A stretch of DNA of 49,930 bases from an uncultured Thermogutta sp. Lineage in GTDB: Bacteria; Planctomycetota; Planctomycetia; Pirellulales; Thermoguttaceae. The stretch's first letter is position 1; every line of letters begins with the position of its first letter. The position numbers were made by a program, and so were the translations under genes. Below the pieces are notes generated by a model, which did no database searches, was not told where the DNA came from, and saw only the letters and a list, made by a program, of their open reading frames with translations. Location of the stretch: positions 1 to 49,930 of the forward strand of contig CAKZMM010000068.1 of assembly GCA_937128505.1 (NCBI GenBank). The letters run 5' to 3'. This document shows positions 9,264 to 19,700 of the stretch, piece after piece.

Positions 9264-10727
9264 ATGCAAACATTCCAACGGTCGTTGGCTATCAATCCGA
9301 TTCCGAATGTGGTACAGACGCAAACTCAGCGACGCGATTGCCCCGGTCAATGTGGCATCAATGTGTATAAAAGAGGCTTTGAATTTCCGAGTTTTTGGCC
9401 ATTGCCGAAGGCAGCCTTGGGGCTTGCTTGCGCAGCGTGCCTAATGGTAAGTCTTCCAGCGGTTTGTTCCGAGCTCGTAGCCAATAAGCTGAATGAAGGG
9501 AACCTTGCCACCCCTCAACTCGGGGTAACCACGGTTTGCGAATTGGGCGGGCACCTGGTTGCGGTAGGGCTAAATCAAGGTCAACCGCTGGCTTTTACCG
9601 CTTGGGGTGAGCGAATCGCTTTTCCGCTCCGGGATACGCGAGAGGCCATTCCGGAGAACCTGCGACCTTTGCAATCGGAGCTCGATGCCTTTGTTGACGA
9701 GTGGTTAAAAGCGGAACTGCTGGCCCCGTTGCGGGTCGAAATAGGATTGTCGGGTTGCGAATATTTTTTTGACCAAAGCGGAGAGATTTTTTGGGCTCTC
9801 AGTCTGGCGTGGCCGCACCTTTCTCCAAGAACGCAGGGCGAGGTCCGCGAGTTTTTGGCGGCTCTTTGGGAAGAGTTCCCACCGTATGATGGCCGATGTT
9901 TTTTGCCGGTAGATCGCGGAGCTCGCCGGGAAGGCTACGTCCTGCCTAAGCTCCCCAGCCGTCGGGATGCGCGGGAGCGGCTACCTCATCCGTTCGCCAA
10001 CATGTATGGGATTTGGGCCTACGCTCACTACTTGGATGAATGGCCGAGGGTGCGAGAAAAATACGGGGAACTTCGGGGGTGCTGGCAATCGTTCAAGAAA
10101 TCAAAGCAGACTTGGTCCGCTCAAGAGAAGATGGAACACGAGGAACTTTTTGCCAATGCGTATTTGGGGGCGATGCTAGGTCTGATGCGGATCGGAAAGT
10201 ATTTAAACGACACTAAAACACAAGCCGAATTGGCATCGGAGGCTGACAAACTGGCCCAATGGACCCTCGAACGATTTCGCCGGAATACCGAGGAGCCGAT
10301 GCTTCCGCCGTTTGCCAACGTCAACGAATTCGATCGTTGGCGCGCAGAAGGGATGGGCGGGTTTTTCTGGCAGCAAACGCCTCACAAAGCGAAGCCCGTG
10401 CAGTTCCAAGGCCTGGTCCCGGAAGTAGGCAGTTGGCTCCGGGCAAACGCCCCAGATGCTGCGCGAAAGTATCTTGATTTTGTCGATCGGTCTTTGCCAG
10501 GCTGGTACTTAATGGCAGAAGAACGCCAGTTCCATTTCGGGGAAAACTACATCGATTTCCCCGATTTTTCTCTTTCGATCTTCCAGGCCAAAGCCTACCT
10601 CGGGGGCAGCCAGCCTGAGCAACTTGCCGAGTGGGTAGATATTCCGTTTTGTCCGGGAGATGCCTATTTTGTTGAGAAACTTGCCATCCTACTCCATGTT
10701 GCCGCCAACCAATCGCGGCTCAAATGA
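9264..10727 (+). CDS. exported protein of unknown function, 487 aa
   Basis: Not recognised. A hydrophobic segment at about residues 50-66 (ALGLACAACLMVSLPAVCSE) looks like a signal peptide or anchor, but 49 mostly polar residues precede it; a GTG at 9363 would give a more standard signal peptide, though the ATG at 9264 has GGGGAG 7 bases upstream. The rest is rich in aromatic and charged residues and predicted helices (VDEWLKAELLAPL, ANAYLGAMLGLMRIGKYLND, ELASEADKLAQWTLERFRR), with repeated patterns that could form an alpha/alpha-toroid like many polysaccharide-active enzymes. I see no catalytic signature. Its neighbour upstream is an exported propeller on the same strand; downstream it faces a convergent gene 88 bases away. 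Confidence 0.8.
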   Translation: MQTFQRSLAINPIPNVVQTQTQRRDCPGQCGINVYKRGFEFPSFWPLPKAALGLACAACLMVSLPAVCSELVANKLNEGNLATPQLGVTTVCELGGHLVAVGLNQGQPLAFTAWGERIAFPLRDTREAIPENLRPLQSELDAFVDEWLKAELLAPLRVEIGLSGCEYFFDQSGEIFWALSLAWPHLSPRTQGEVREFLAALWEEFPPYDGRCFLPVDRGARREGYVLPKLPSRRDARERLPHPFANMYGIWAYAHYLDEWPRVREKYGELRGCWQSFKKSKQTWSAQEKMEHEELFANAYLGAMLGLMRIGKYLNDTKTQAELASEADKLAQWTLERFRRNTEEPMLPPFANVNEFDRWRAEGMGGFFWQQTPHKAKPVQFQGLVPEVGSWLRANAPDAARKYLDFVDRSLPGWYLMAEERQFHFGENYIDFPDFSLSIFQAKAYLGGSQPEQLAEWVDIPFCPGDAYFVEKLAILLHVAANQSRLK

Positions 10728-10815
10728 GCTAAAGATCTGCTGCCGAAGGAGTTCCGAGGGGTTTGCCGAGATCAGCTACATGGAAGGAACTTAAGCGGGT
10801 TAGTACCCGGAGGAT

Positions 10816-12150
10816 CTACAACGGCTGCCAAGGGTCCACCAAGTACGGAGGGGCCTGACACGGATCGAAGAAATGAGCAAGCAGATCGGAGTGGGCGGCA
10901 AAGTACAAATGTACCAAACTCCCCACGGCCCGGTAGCAGCCAATCAGATCAAAGCGGTGCTCCACTTGGTGCACGAACCCGGTGGCACTGGCCGCCGGCT
11001 GAAAACACCAGCAAGGATTCCGATAACCGCGTAAGCAAGAATTCTCGGGGAAAAGCCAGGAGGCTAAGCGGGTACGCAACTCGACGGGTTGGGGCGGTTC
11101 GGAAGACTGATGCCAGCGGGCTACGGCCGGAAGCAAGCCCGCCATCGGATACTTGGAGCCATCGGGAGTTTCAATCCGCTGACACAGAAACGCGGCGCCC
11201 GCCCCCTCCGCATAGATCCGGAATCCGGCTGCAACATGATGTCGTAAGGCCGCCTTCATGCAGTGATTATTGGCCAGGGCCGGCAGATGGCGGAGCACAT
11301 CGCCGCAACCGATTATGACCAGCTCGGTTCCCGCCGGAAGTGTTTCATCATTTAGCGGAGAAAAATGCTCTAGCGTTGCACCCAGGGCTTCGAGCGCCGT
11401 GAAAACATCCGGGAAATAGCGATTAAACGCTTGATCAAAAGCCACGGCTACACGCAGATTCCTTTTCGCACAAAGCGTCGCTTCCCGGCATGGTTCCCAG
11501 GAACGCTGGGTCGCTAATCGCCAAAGTTGTTCGCGATTCCAATATTCCGCGAAGCTGCGGCCCAATTGTTCCCACCATTGACGCAGGCAAGCACCGTCGG
11601 TGGTGTGACGTTCGAGCTGGGAGCGCACTTCGGGCAAAGGTTCAAGTGCACCTAGAACTGGGATCCCACAAACCGTTTCTAGGTCTGTCTGAAGTTGGCG
11701 GAATTGGCTCCGGCTGCGAATCCGATCAAACAGGATTCCGTCGGTCTTCGCCGGCAATTTCGGAAGACAGCACTGATCCAATTCTTCCACATCCAGGACG
11801 ACTAATCGCGGCAAGTCGAGCCAATCACACAGTTCGTCCAGCCGCCCACCGGGAGTAATACTTGCCGGAATGCCATAGTGACCATCCACCACAATGAGTT
11901 GGTCCGGTCTGGTGGCCAGGCCGAATATCTGCTGACATTTTTCCCGTGACATCAGCCAACTATCGAGGTGGCGGACCGGACGCCCACAGATGGAGGGGGC
12001 CACAGGAAACCGGCAAAAACTAGCTTCCGCCCGGAAACTTTGAATCGGAAAACCCGCGCTTCGGAAGGCGGCCATCAAAGCCAAGCTGACCCAATTCGGC
12101 TCGCTCCGGGGACCCAAAGTTCCTATAGCAAGACGAGGATAATGCCACAT
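10816..12150 (-). CDS. CbiA/CobB-like protein lacking catalytic residues
   Basis: Homologue of cobyrinate a,c-diamide synthase (CbiA/CobB), which amidates the corrin ring using ATP and glutamine. The fold landmarks are clear: VRHLDSWLM near residue 58 (matches ARNLDSFML of CbiA), VAFDQAFNRYFPDVFTALEA near 230 (matches EAFNFYYPDN), HFSPLNDETLP near 260 and GSLVHLYFAAHSDLLAHFF near 415 (C-terminal His motif). However, the N-terminal P-loop, GxGKTT in the family, reads GTLGPRSEPNW without the Lys, and the glutaminase nucleophile motif YAECGG reads YAEGAG, so the Cys is gone. An ordinary cobyrinate amidotransferase reaction therefore looks impossible. It may be a regulator, a ligand-binding protein or part of a complex. 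No signal peptide. Start is ATG at 12150 without a clear ribosome binding site. No other cobalamin genes are in the window. Confidence 0.82.
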   Translation of the reverse strand: MWHYPRLAIGTLGPRSEPNWVSLALMAAFRSAGFPIQSFRAEASFCRFPVAPSICGRPVRHLDSWLMSREKCQQIFGLATRPDQLIVVDGHYGIPASITPGGRLDELCDWLDLPRLVVLDVEELDQCCLPKLPAKTDGILFDRIRSRSQFRQLQTDLETVCGIPVLGALEPLPEVRSQLERHTTDGACLRQWWEQLGRSFAEYWNREQLWRLATQRSWEPCREATLCAKRNLRVAVAFDQAFNRYFPDVFTALEALGATLEHFSPLNDETLPAGTELVIIGCGDVLRHLPALANNHCMKAALRHHVAAGFRIYAEGAGAAFLCQRIETPDGSKYPMAGLLPAVARWHQSSEPPQPVELRTRLASWLFPENSCLRGYRNPCWCFQPAASATGFVHQVEHRFDLIGCYRAVGSLVHLYFAAHSDLLAHFFDPCQAPPYLVDPWQPL

Positions 12151-14253
12151 ATATGAACCGGCGGGAATTCGCTTAGAACAGAAGACTTCCTGATCGACAT
12201 CTCACAGTTGACTATCGTTTGAACGGCGTAATTTCAATGATGTTTTTGGATGTTTTTGAGATAGCTATGGAAATAGCTCAGGGGGATGACACCATCGCCA
12301 AATCCACCCGTGTATAAACCTAAATCAAGCATACGAGCTAAATCTGAGTCAAAATCCTTTTGGATAAATCAACTCCCTGCGACTTAGCCCGGTAAACGTT
12401 GACCACCGCGAGGGACAACGATGCCGCGAAGGTTTCAGTGGCTATTCGCAAGCCGCTCGCCGTCAAAAGCCGAAGGTCTTGCCGAGCTTTTTCCTCGCCA
12501 TCAGGGCAAAATTGTTAAAAACCGAAAAATCCGAAAACGCCAAATTTAATTCAACTCAAACTGTTTGAACTATTACATCGCATCCCTTGCTTCGATGTAG
12601 CGCGTCGGTCCCAGATGCCTAAAGGTTTGAATTTCGGACTTTAGCGGATGCCGCTACCACTGCTCGTTCAATGATTCTAAGTTCCGTTGGGAAAATCGCC
12701 AGAAAATCCCGGCAACAACCCTACGCCTCGCTGTAATTCCTCATGGCCAAAAGAGTCCGCCGACAAATGACGCGGGTCACGGAGCTCGTGCAAGCATGGA
12801 ATCAGAACTTTCAGACTTTTTGAGGAGGTCCTAAGTCAACTGAGTTCCGTGTCAAAGCGAACCTTTCCGGTCGGTAAACGCCATCCAACGAACGCGAGAA
12901 AGAATTCTCCAATTATGCCAATCCAATGACATGTCTACCGTCAAAATAGTAGACTTCTGAACGCTTCGGTCAAGCCGGAAAAAAATCTGGGCTGGAGTAC
13001 GGCGCCTGACTGAGCTAACCGTGACCCTTCAAACCGTCCCAAATGATTGAATGAATAACAACTGCTTCAGGACGGTTTCACCCGGCAATCCGGCTCGGTC
13101 AAGCCCCCGCGCAGGAATGGGACCAAATTGCCAGTCGCATCGGTCCATCGCCTATGCAAACAAGCCCCCGCGCAGGAATCGGACAAAACTCAGAAACATC
13201 TGGTGGGGACGAGGCAAAACAAACCGAGTAAAAGGCTATTCGTTTGCGGAGCCAAAAGGTTGGGATTACTGGCGGGCGAAAATCTCGTGTAGTTTTTCGA
13301 TCGCTTTTTCGAAAAGGCTTTCAGGTTGTTTAGATAAAGTGTTTCCTATGTTTTAGGCCCTTTTCTCCCGAGAGGTTTTGGGTTCGCTACCAGGATCCTT
13401 CCTGACACGATAGCCGACTGTTCGTCTCGAGCACCGAGTTCAACTTATTCGTCCTCCACCCGCCTCATTCGTGTCAAATTGTCTCAATCGCCACCCTTAT
13501 GGTCGCTGACGCTGCATGTTCGGCCGGAAATAGCTTTTGCTTGTCTCATAAGCCTCTGAGTGAACCTTAGAACGCCTAATCTATCTTTCAACCCTTGAAT
13601 TTTGCTCTCAAGTACTAACTAAATTCTGAAATCTGACTTTAAGAAAGGCCGGAGCCAAACTGGTGGCACGGGTGAAGCATCCGCAACAAGAGTCCCGGCA
13701 CACCCGTAAAACCGTCTTTGAAACCGCCTTCCCGATTTGGACACCCGCGGATATCCGTCGATTTCCGTTATTTTTGACGAGATTCGATTTTTTCACGAGA
13801 TTCGATTCCTTCCACCTCCTAACCCACAGGCGACGAAGAATAACCACGTCGGAGTCAAGAAATGCCGCAGCCAGTTATGAAAGTTATGAAAAGGAGCAAG
13901 AAAGTCAACGGCCAATAGAACAAGCTAGCACATTTGCCTAGCAAGTACGTAGCCTAAGCCAAGGTTTCTCCGATGGAGCACTGAGGGCCACCTTGACCGA
14001 CAACCTGCTTGGGCTCAACCAGCAATCGCGTCGCTTAGCCTTGTCGGGAGCGCCTAGACCACCCGGCGGATCAATGCGACTCTCATGCGGGTCGCCTGCG
14101 CGGCACCCGTAGCAAAGTGCGTTCCAGAGAAAACAGGTTGCTTTTTGCCCTACACCAGCGGAAGTAAAAACCGATTCAAAAGGCCCCTTAAGGGAACAAG
14201 AGAGCTTTCAACCGGGAAACCGACAGCTCTATGGAGCCTATTACGGGAGCCTA
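12151..14253. other. 2.1-kb intergenic with repeats, no convincing gene
   Basis: All reading frames here are short and lack ribosome binding sites or family features. Structured elements seen: a 30-bp direct repeat with 61-bp period (13100 and 13161), a short tandem CGAGATTCGATT near 13779 and 13797, an inverted pair CACGGGTG / CACACCCGT near 13668 and 13700, and a tandem of GAGCCTATTACGGG near 14234-14262 just beyond the protease stop codon. The long spacer looks like decayed DNA. Confidence 0.45.
13100..13190. repeat. 30-bp direct repeat pair, 61-bp period (CRISPR-like)
   Basis: Copies at 13100-13129 and 13161-13190, both beginning CAAGCCCCCGCGCAGGAAT, match at 27 of 30 positions. The period is exactly 61 bp, as in the CRISPR array at 27.9 kb and as in type I-E arrays (29-bp repeat and 32-bp spacer). 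The CCCCGCGCAGG core resembles type I-E repeats. With two copies only, this is either a two-repeat fossil array or an unrelated duplication. Confidence 0.5.
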
Positions 14254-15801
14254 TTACGGGGAGGTGATCGTTATTTCGCGGATGCCATCCCGCGTCTCGA
14301 CGGTGAGTGGCACAGGCTTATCTTGCCCCCATTGTGTCAAGGCCTCGCGGAATTCAACGACATTTTCTACGGTTTTTTCGCCGATCTTTCGGATTATCAT
14401 TCCCTCGCGAAGTCCGCTGCGGGCAGCCGGTCGGCCCGAGTCCACGTGAATGACTAGTACGCCACTTGTGGCCGAAAGCCCTAACCGGCGTGCCATTTCC
14501 TCGGTCAAATCAACCACAATGAATCCCCAGCGCCGATTCTGATAAAAGCTGCTCATGCCCGGCGGAGTCATTGCTCGGGCACCAAAATCCTCCGGCATGG
14601 CCCGAACAATTACCGTTAGCTCCTGAGCCTTACCGTCGCGGATAATCTCAAGCTTGTGTTCACTGTCGGCCGGGGAGCGCTCCACCAATTCCTGAAGATC
14701 GGCGGGCGAGCGAATAGAGCGGCCATCGTACGAGACGATTAAGTCGTTACGCCGCAAGCCGGCAACTTCCGCGGGCGAGTTGGGAAACACCCTGCCGACT
14801 AAAACACCCTGGTTTACTTCCAGGCTCAATCGCTTAGCGGCCTCGGAGGTTAACTCCAAAAGTTCGATTCCCAAGTAGGCCCGGGCCACGCGGCCCGTCT
14901 CGAGCAGTTGCGGCACAATCCATTTTGCCAGATTAATGGGAATCGCGAAGCCAATTCCCTGATTGCCCCCGGTGCGAGAAAAAATCGCCGTATTGATTCC
15001 CACCACTTCCCCCTGAAGATTAACCAAAGGACCCCCGGAATTACCCGGATTTATGGCGGCGTCCGTTTGCAGAAACCTCGCCCGGCGCACCGCTCCAAGG
15101 GTCCGCCCTTTTGCGCTGATAATACCGGCGCTGACGGTTTGCTCCAACTCGAACGGGTGCCCGATCGCAATCACCCAATCACCGATGTCCAATTGATCGG
15201 AGTCACCGAGTGACGCAGCAGGAAGGGGCTCTGGCGGCTCGATGCGCACCACGGCCAAATCAGTTTCATCATCGCTTTTGACATCAACGGCAGTGAGTTC
15301 GCGGCCGTTGGCAAGTTGAACGATCACCTCCTGGCTATTCTCCAGCACATGCCGATTGGTAAGCACAATACCCGAAGGGTGAATAATGACCCCCGAGCCG
15401 AGGCCTGCCTGAGGTGGCGGCACCAGGTCTTCCGACTCGGGAAAAAGATCTCGCCACGGAAATAGCGGCGGCTCGTTCAAGTTGCCGCGCTGCGGCCGCG
15501 TGACGGTGCGGATTTTCACTACCGTGGGCAAAACGCGTTGTGCGGCGTACCGAAAGGCTCGAGAAAGCGACTTCGCTTGTTCCACGGCCATCAAATCCGC
15601 CGGGTCGGTCGGCCCAGTACTTTCGGCGCTAGAAAACAAATCCCGGGGCACCCACGCAGAAGGGGTTACTTGGGCCGCTTCCGTATGCACCCCTAAGTGG
15701 GGCCGTTGCAGAGCCAGCAAGTTGCCTAACGTCACCAAGAGGGCAACCCAACCCGTCCACACCAACAATCGCCAAACGAGAAAGCCTTTTCTTCCGGTCA
15801 T
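14254..15801 (-). CDS. HtrA/DegP-type serine protease, membrane-anchored, two PDZ domains
   Basis: Periplasmic quality-control protease of the S1C (HtrA/Deg) family. One N-terminal membrane segment (about residues 8-28, LVWRLLVWTGWVALLVTLG) anchors it. The trypsin-like domain spans about 85-310 with His in LTNRHVLE, Asp in DDETDLAVVRI and Ser in NPGNSGGPL, so it should be active. Two PDZ domains follow, with carboxylate-binding loops near AYLGIELLE and RRWGFIVVDL. Start ATG at 15801, with AAGG 9 bases upstream. Length (515 aa) fits the DegQ/DegP class. It is transcribed alone; upstream there is a 63-bp-spaced direct repeat (TTTGGACCG...) that could be an operator pair. Which Deg paralogue it is cannot be told. 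Confidence 0.95.
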   Translation of the reverse strand: MTGRKGFLVWRLLVWTGWVALLVTLGNLLALQRPHLGVHTEAAQVTPSAWVPRDLFSSAESTGPTDPADLMAVEQAKSLSRAFRYAAQRVLPTVVKIRTVTRPQRGNLNEPPLFPWRDLFPESEDLVPPPQAGLGSGVIIHPSGIVLTNRHVLENSQEVIVQLANGRELTAVDVKSDDETDLAVVRIEPPEPLPAASLGDSDQLDIGDWVIAIGHPFELEQTVSAGIISAKGRTLGAVRRARFLQTDAAINPGNSGGPLVNLQGEVVGINTAIFSRTGGNQGIGFAIPINLAKWIVPQLLETGRVARAYLGIELLELTSEAAKRLSLEVNQGVLVGRVFPNSPAEVAGLRRNDLIVSYDGRSIRSPADLQELVERSPADSEHKLEIIRDGKAQELTVIVRAMPEDFGARAMTPPGMSSFYQNRRWGFIVVDLTEEMARRLGLSATSGVLVIHVDSGRPAARSGLREGMIIRKIGEKTVENVVEFREALTQWGQDKPVPLTVETRDGIREITITSP

Positions 15802-15868
15802 ACAGCGGCCTTCATCATCGTTGTTAAAAGTTAAGTCCGGTAAATTAGAGGGCGGAACCTAGTTTTTA

Positions 15869-15956
15869 ATTTTTTTTGGACCGATATTTGGAGCCAATCT
15901 GCGATGCTCGGTGTAAACCCATGGACCTCGCATTAAATTTGGACCGCTATTTCGGA
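15869..15956. repeat. direct repeat pair upstream of HtrA gene
   Basis: TTTGGACCGATATTTGG at 15875-15891 and TTTGGACCGCTATTTCGG from 15938, separated by 63 bp and lying 68-155 bases upstream of the HtrA start. Placement suggests paired regulator sites; the spacing of about six helical turns would suit looping. No known box is recognised. Confidence 0.45.
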
Positions 15957-16623
15957 TTCTCCGCTCCGGCATCCCCAATTCAATAAATTAAATCTTGTGA
16001 TGGGGCGCCGTTTCGAATCCATGCCTTTTTGCCGATCCTTTACATATTACCCGGGAACCCCGTTTCCGCATTCTGCAAAACCTCGCCGACAACCGTTTGG
16101 GCAGGATAACAAGCCGAGCAGGAATCATTTTAACATAAGCGTCTACTTTGCCCCCGCAAAGTCAATGGAAATTCCTGCCGTACAGGCTTCCAACGCGCTT
16201 CCTAAACATATGCAAATTGAGCCCGTCGATTTCGGCCCTTTCCGGAACTGATAGCGCGATCGGACTTCGCGTCGCTCAACCGCCGCTCCCGAGCCAATCT
16301 TTCGACAAGTAATTCTCGGCCCGAAATTCCGAAAAGGCAAGGTTTTGCCGAATCTGGGCTTTTCAGACGTAAACTGCTGCAGAAGCAAATTTGACCCGTG
16401 TTTTTGCCGGCAAGCGACCGGAAGTGCAAGGTGCCGCAGTCAGGCGGCATCTACGTCCGGTTATTCCGCCCGGATAGCATCCAACGGAAGGGGCGTGCGG
16501 ATTTAACCGAATGTCGGATCGGCTTTCCTTTTAGATGGAAGCTATGCCCCTCAGTGATGTGACGTGGCATGCTATTTCCCATTCGTCCCTTTTGTCTCAG
16601 CGAGGAATCGGACAAGTGGTGAA

Positions 16624-16699
16624 AATCATCCGAAGAGGAGGATGATTCAAATCCACGGTTCAATAAAGGAAAAGGGCCGGTGGCTGGGGGCCACCGGCC
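16624..16699 (-). terminator. intrinsic terminator of the secretin gene
   Basis: A perfect 10-bp stem GGCCGGTGGC / GCCACCGGCC (16675-16684 and 16690-16699, loop TGGGG) lies about 70 bases past the secretin stop. Read on the minus strand the stem is followed by CCCTTTTCCTTTATTG, a U-rich tract. A second hairpin, AATCATCC / GGATGATT at 16624-16647, lies further downstream as a possible back-up. Confidence 0.8.
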
Positions 16700-16768
16700 G
16701 ATGGGGAAGGAGGGGAGCCATGGAAGGGGACCTGCCGGGGGGAGCAGGCCCGCCATCGTAGCGGAGGG

Positions 16769-19700
16769 TTATTCCTGGGCAATCCCCAACCTTTCTTCTT
16801 CCTCTTCTTGGATAATGATCCGCGGCGTGACCATCATCATCAGGCTTTGGGTTTCTCGGCCAATGCCCACGTTCTTGAATAGGCGGTTGACATAGGGGAG
16901 TTTATTCAAGATGGGCACACCGAATTCGTTACGGCCCTCACTAAGCCGCTTGATGCCACCCAGGAGCACCGTACCCCCGTCGGGAACGCTGACAGTGGTG
17001 GCAACGCTGATGGAAGCCACCGTGGGAAGTTGCACGGAGGTTCCTTGGCGGATTCGAGTGCTTTGCCGTTCCCGTTTGGTGTTATCGTTGGGGGTATCTT
17101 GGTTGCCCTGTTGGGAGGAGTTGTCGATCGTGGTTTCTGTCCCTTGGAAAGTGAAGGTATCGACCTTTTCGATGCGGCTGAAGTAAGGCACCACGGTCAT
17201 TCGGACAAATCGCCGATCTTGTGAGACGACTGCTTGCACGCTTAAGAAGGTTCCCTCGGAGACCACCACGATCACCGGCTGTTGGGCAGCCGCAAAGTCG
17301 GCCACCACCGGGATGAGGCTCATCACAAAGGGTGTTTGCGCGGCGTCCCATACCATTGCCATCTGTCCATTGAACAGAGTAACCTTCGGCGCTTGCAGCA
17401 CGTTGCTACGCCGGTCGCCTTGAGCGGCATTGATGAAGAAGAATGCCTCGATATCGCTCAGGATGGCAAATCCCAGCGAGGCACCGGCTGTCGCATCAAA
17501 CCCACCGAATTGCGGTACCGCCAAGGCAAAGCTCCCCTGCCGGAACGGGATATCCAAATCGGCGGAGAAAATTCCCGGTTGATCCAAACCGACGATAAGG
17601 CTGCGATCGTGGTCGACGTCCAAGGTATTACGCAGCGGCTCCCGGTTTTCTTCCGGATCACCGGTATCCAGCGGCTGGCCGAACACCATGAAGGGTCGGT
17701 CGATGTCGTCGTCGATATCAAAGTCGAAGTCTACACCGATTCGTTCGAAGAAATTGTCGTTCAACGTGATGAAACGAACTTCGATCGTCACCTGGAGGTC
17801 TTGGAGCCGACGAAGCTGCTCGAGGAGCTGCGCCACCTGCTCGTGAACTTCCTGTGTCTGGCTAATCACCAAGCTCAGGTTGGTCTCGAAAGGAGCGATC
17901 GAGCCGGGGCCGCCGACTTCTTCCCAGGTCGTGGGCGCCACCGTGGTGACGATTAGGTCGATGAGCGATTCGAAGTCAGCCATCGCGGCCCCGCCCATGC
18001 CCCCCGGACCAGAACCGATAGGTACATTGGTGGGAGCAGCCCCCGCGTTGGAGCGGCCTGGAATCTGGGCAAGCACCGCCGGGTTGATCGCCGCGGGCAC
18101 CGTCCGGCCATCACGGCTTGCCACCACGGTCACCGGGGCGATGGAGCCGAACGGGCTGCTGCCGGAAAAGCCTACGGCACCTAGGGCGTCGTGATAGGCT
18201 CCGGCCAGACCCATGTGACTACTCGGGGCAAAATTGGGGATCGGCAGCACCAAATCGGCCACGTAGTACACCCGACGGTACAGTTGTCCTTGGCGCCGCT
18301 GTTCACTGGTGATCTTCAACACCTCGTTTTGAATCATGTACCCGAGGCCGAGCGGCTCCAGGATCAAATTCAGGGCACTTCGGACCGAAATTTCTTGGCT
18401 CAAATTGATGGTCACCGGATCATCGGAAGACACGCCCATTTCTGCCAAGCCCTGCGGATCGAGGTGCATGTTGACCCCGGCCATCCTAGCCAGATAGTCC
18501 ATCACCTGACTCAATGGGGCATTCTGGAATTGCAGGAGCACAGGGGTTTTGAGTTTCTGCTCAATTTGCAGCTCTTGTTCGCTGCGTTCCAGTCGCCCCT
18601 CTTCGAGGTACTTGGCGCGACGTTTGGTCAACGCCTGCCATTCGCGGACATCGCCGTGAACGTACGGGATCATGTCGTTGAATGGAATTGCTGCCAGTTC
18701 CACCCCGCGCATTTGATCAATGAAACCTTGTTCGCGCTCGCTTTTCAGATTGAGGTTATCGAAAAACCGCCGGACCATCTTGGCGTTGAGCATAAGCTGA
18801 TGGACCAAGGGGTTATCCGGGTCCAGCTCGGCGGCGCGCTTGGCGATCACTTCGGCTTCGGCGAACCGCTGCTCTTCCATGCGTTGATTGAATTCCTCAA
18901 CCAGCCGAGCCAGTCTCTCCTGCTTTTCGAGGAGGCTCATTTCCGACTGAGCTATTTCGCGTTCCACGGCTTCATTGCGTTCGCGAAGTTCGATTTGGGC
19001 TTTATTTTTCTCGAGGTAGTCGCGTGTTTCAGCGATCGCCCGATCCAGCCGCGCTAGCAAGGTCTCGCGGAACCGGGAATCCAACCCGGAGGATTCGACG
19101 TTCTTGCGGGCCTCCTCGAGAACTCTTAGTGCCCCCTTTGGATCGTTGGCGAGCATCGCCTTTGCGCGGCCTTCTTGATGTGCCACATCCAAGGCAATTC
19201 GCTGGAATAGCTGCTGCTGTGCCGCCAAAGCCGGATCCAAGCTCTGCCCCGGAGGAGTTGCAGGCACCGCACCCGGCTGCATCATCGTCATTTGCAGACG
19301 ATCTTGCAGCCGTTGGGCCGTGATCGGATCCAGCTCGTTCATGTATCGGGCTGCTTGTTGGAAGTATTGGGTAGCAGTGACGATGTCGTGGTTACGAAGC
19401 GCGGTTTCACCTTGCTCAAAGAGCATACGGCCAGTGCCGGTGGGAACCGCCGCACCTGGAACGCCAGGGGGTGTGGTTTGCGCGGCGAATCGGTTATAGG
19501 TTGAGTCGGTAGCCGGATTGAAAATCGCCTGCGTGGGAGCTCCCCAGGTTGTGCCCGGGGAGACGAAGGCGGGTACTGTCCCCGAAGCCTGCATCACACT
19601 TGAAGCGGCAAGACCAGCACGCTGCAAGTCCAGCAGCAGTAAGCTCGGGCGATCTTCGCCAGGGCCAAAGGCGTTATCCGGGACTGCCAAGGCGGCCGCT

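Larger units (their letters stand above)
15802..16768. other. intergenic: HtrA promoter region and secretin terminator
   Basis: No gene. Near the HtrA start are two copies of TTTGGACCGNTATTTNGG at 15875 and 15938 (63 bp apart). A further inverted pair GCAGGAAT / ATTCCTGC lies near 16118 and 16171. The right end carries two hairpins that close the secretin transcript. Confidence 0.45.

Noticed and set aside
9138-9350. 70-aa hydrophobic minus-strand frame
   Set aside because: Its Phe/Leu richness is the complement of the A-rich motif cluster upstream of the 487-aa gene.
12271-12320. TAGCTCAGGGGG, resembling a tRNA D-arm
   Set aside because: No matching D-stem partner, no anticodon arm and no T-arm within 90 bases.
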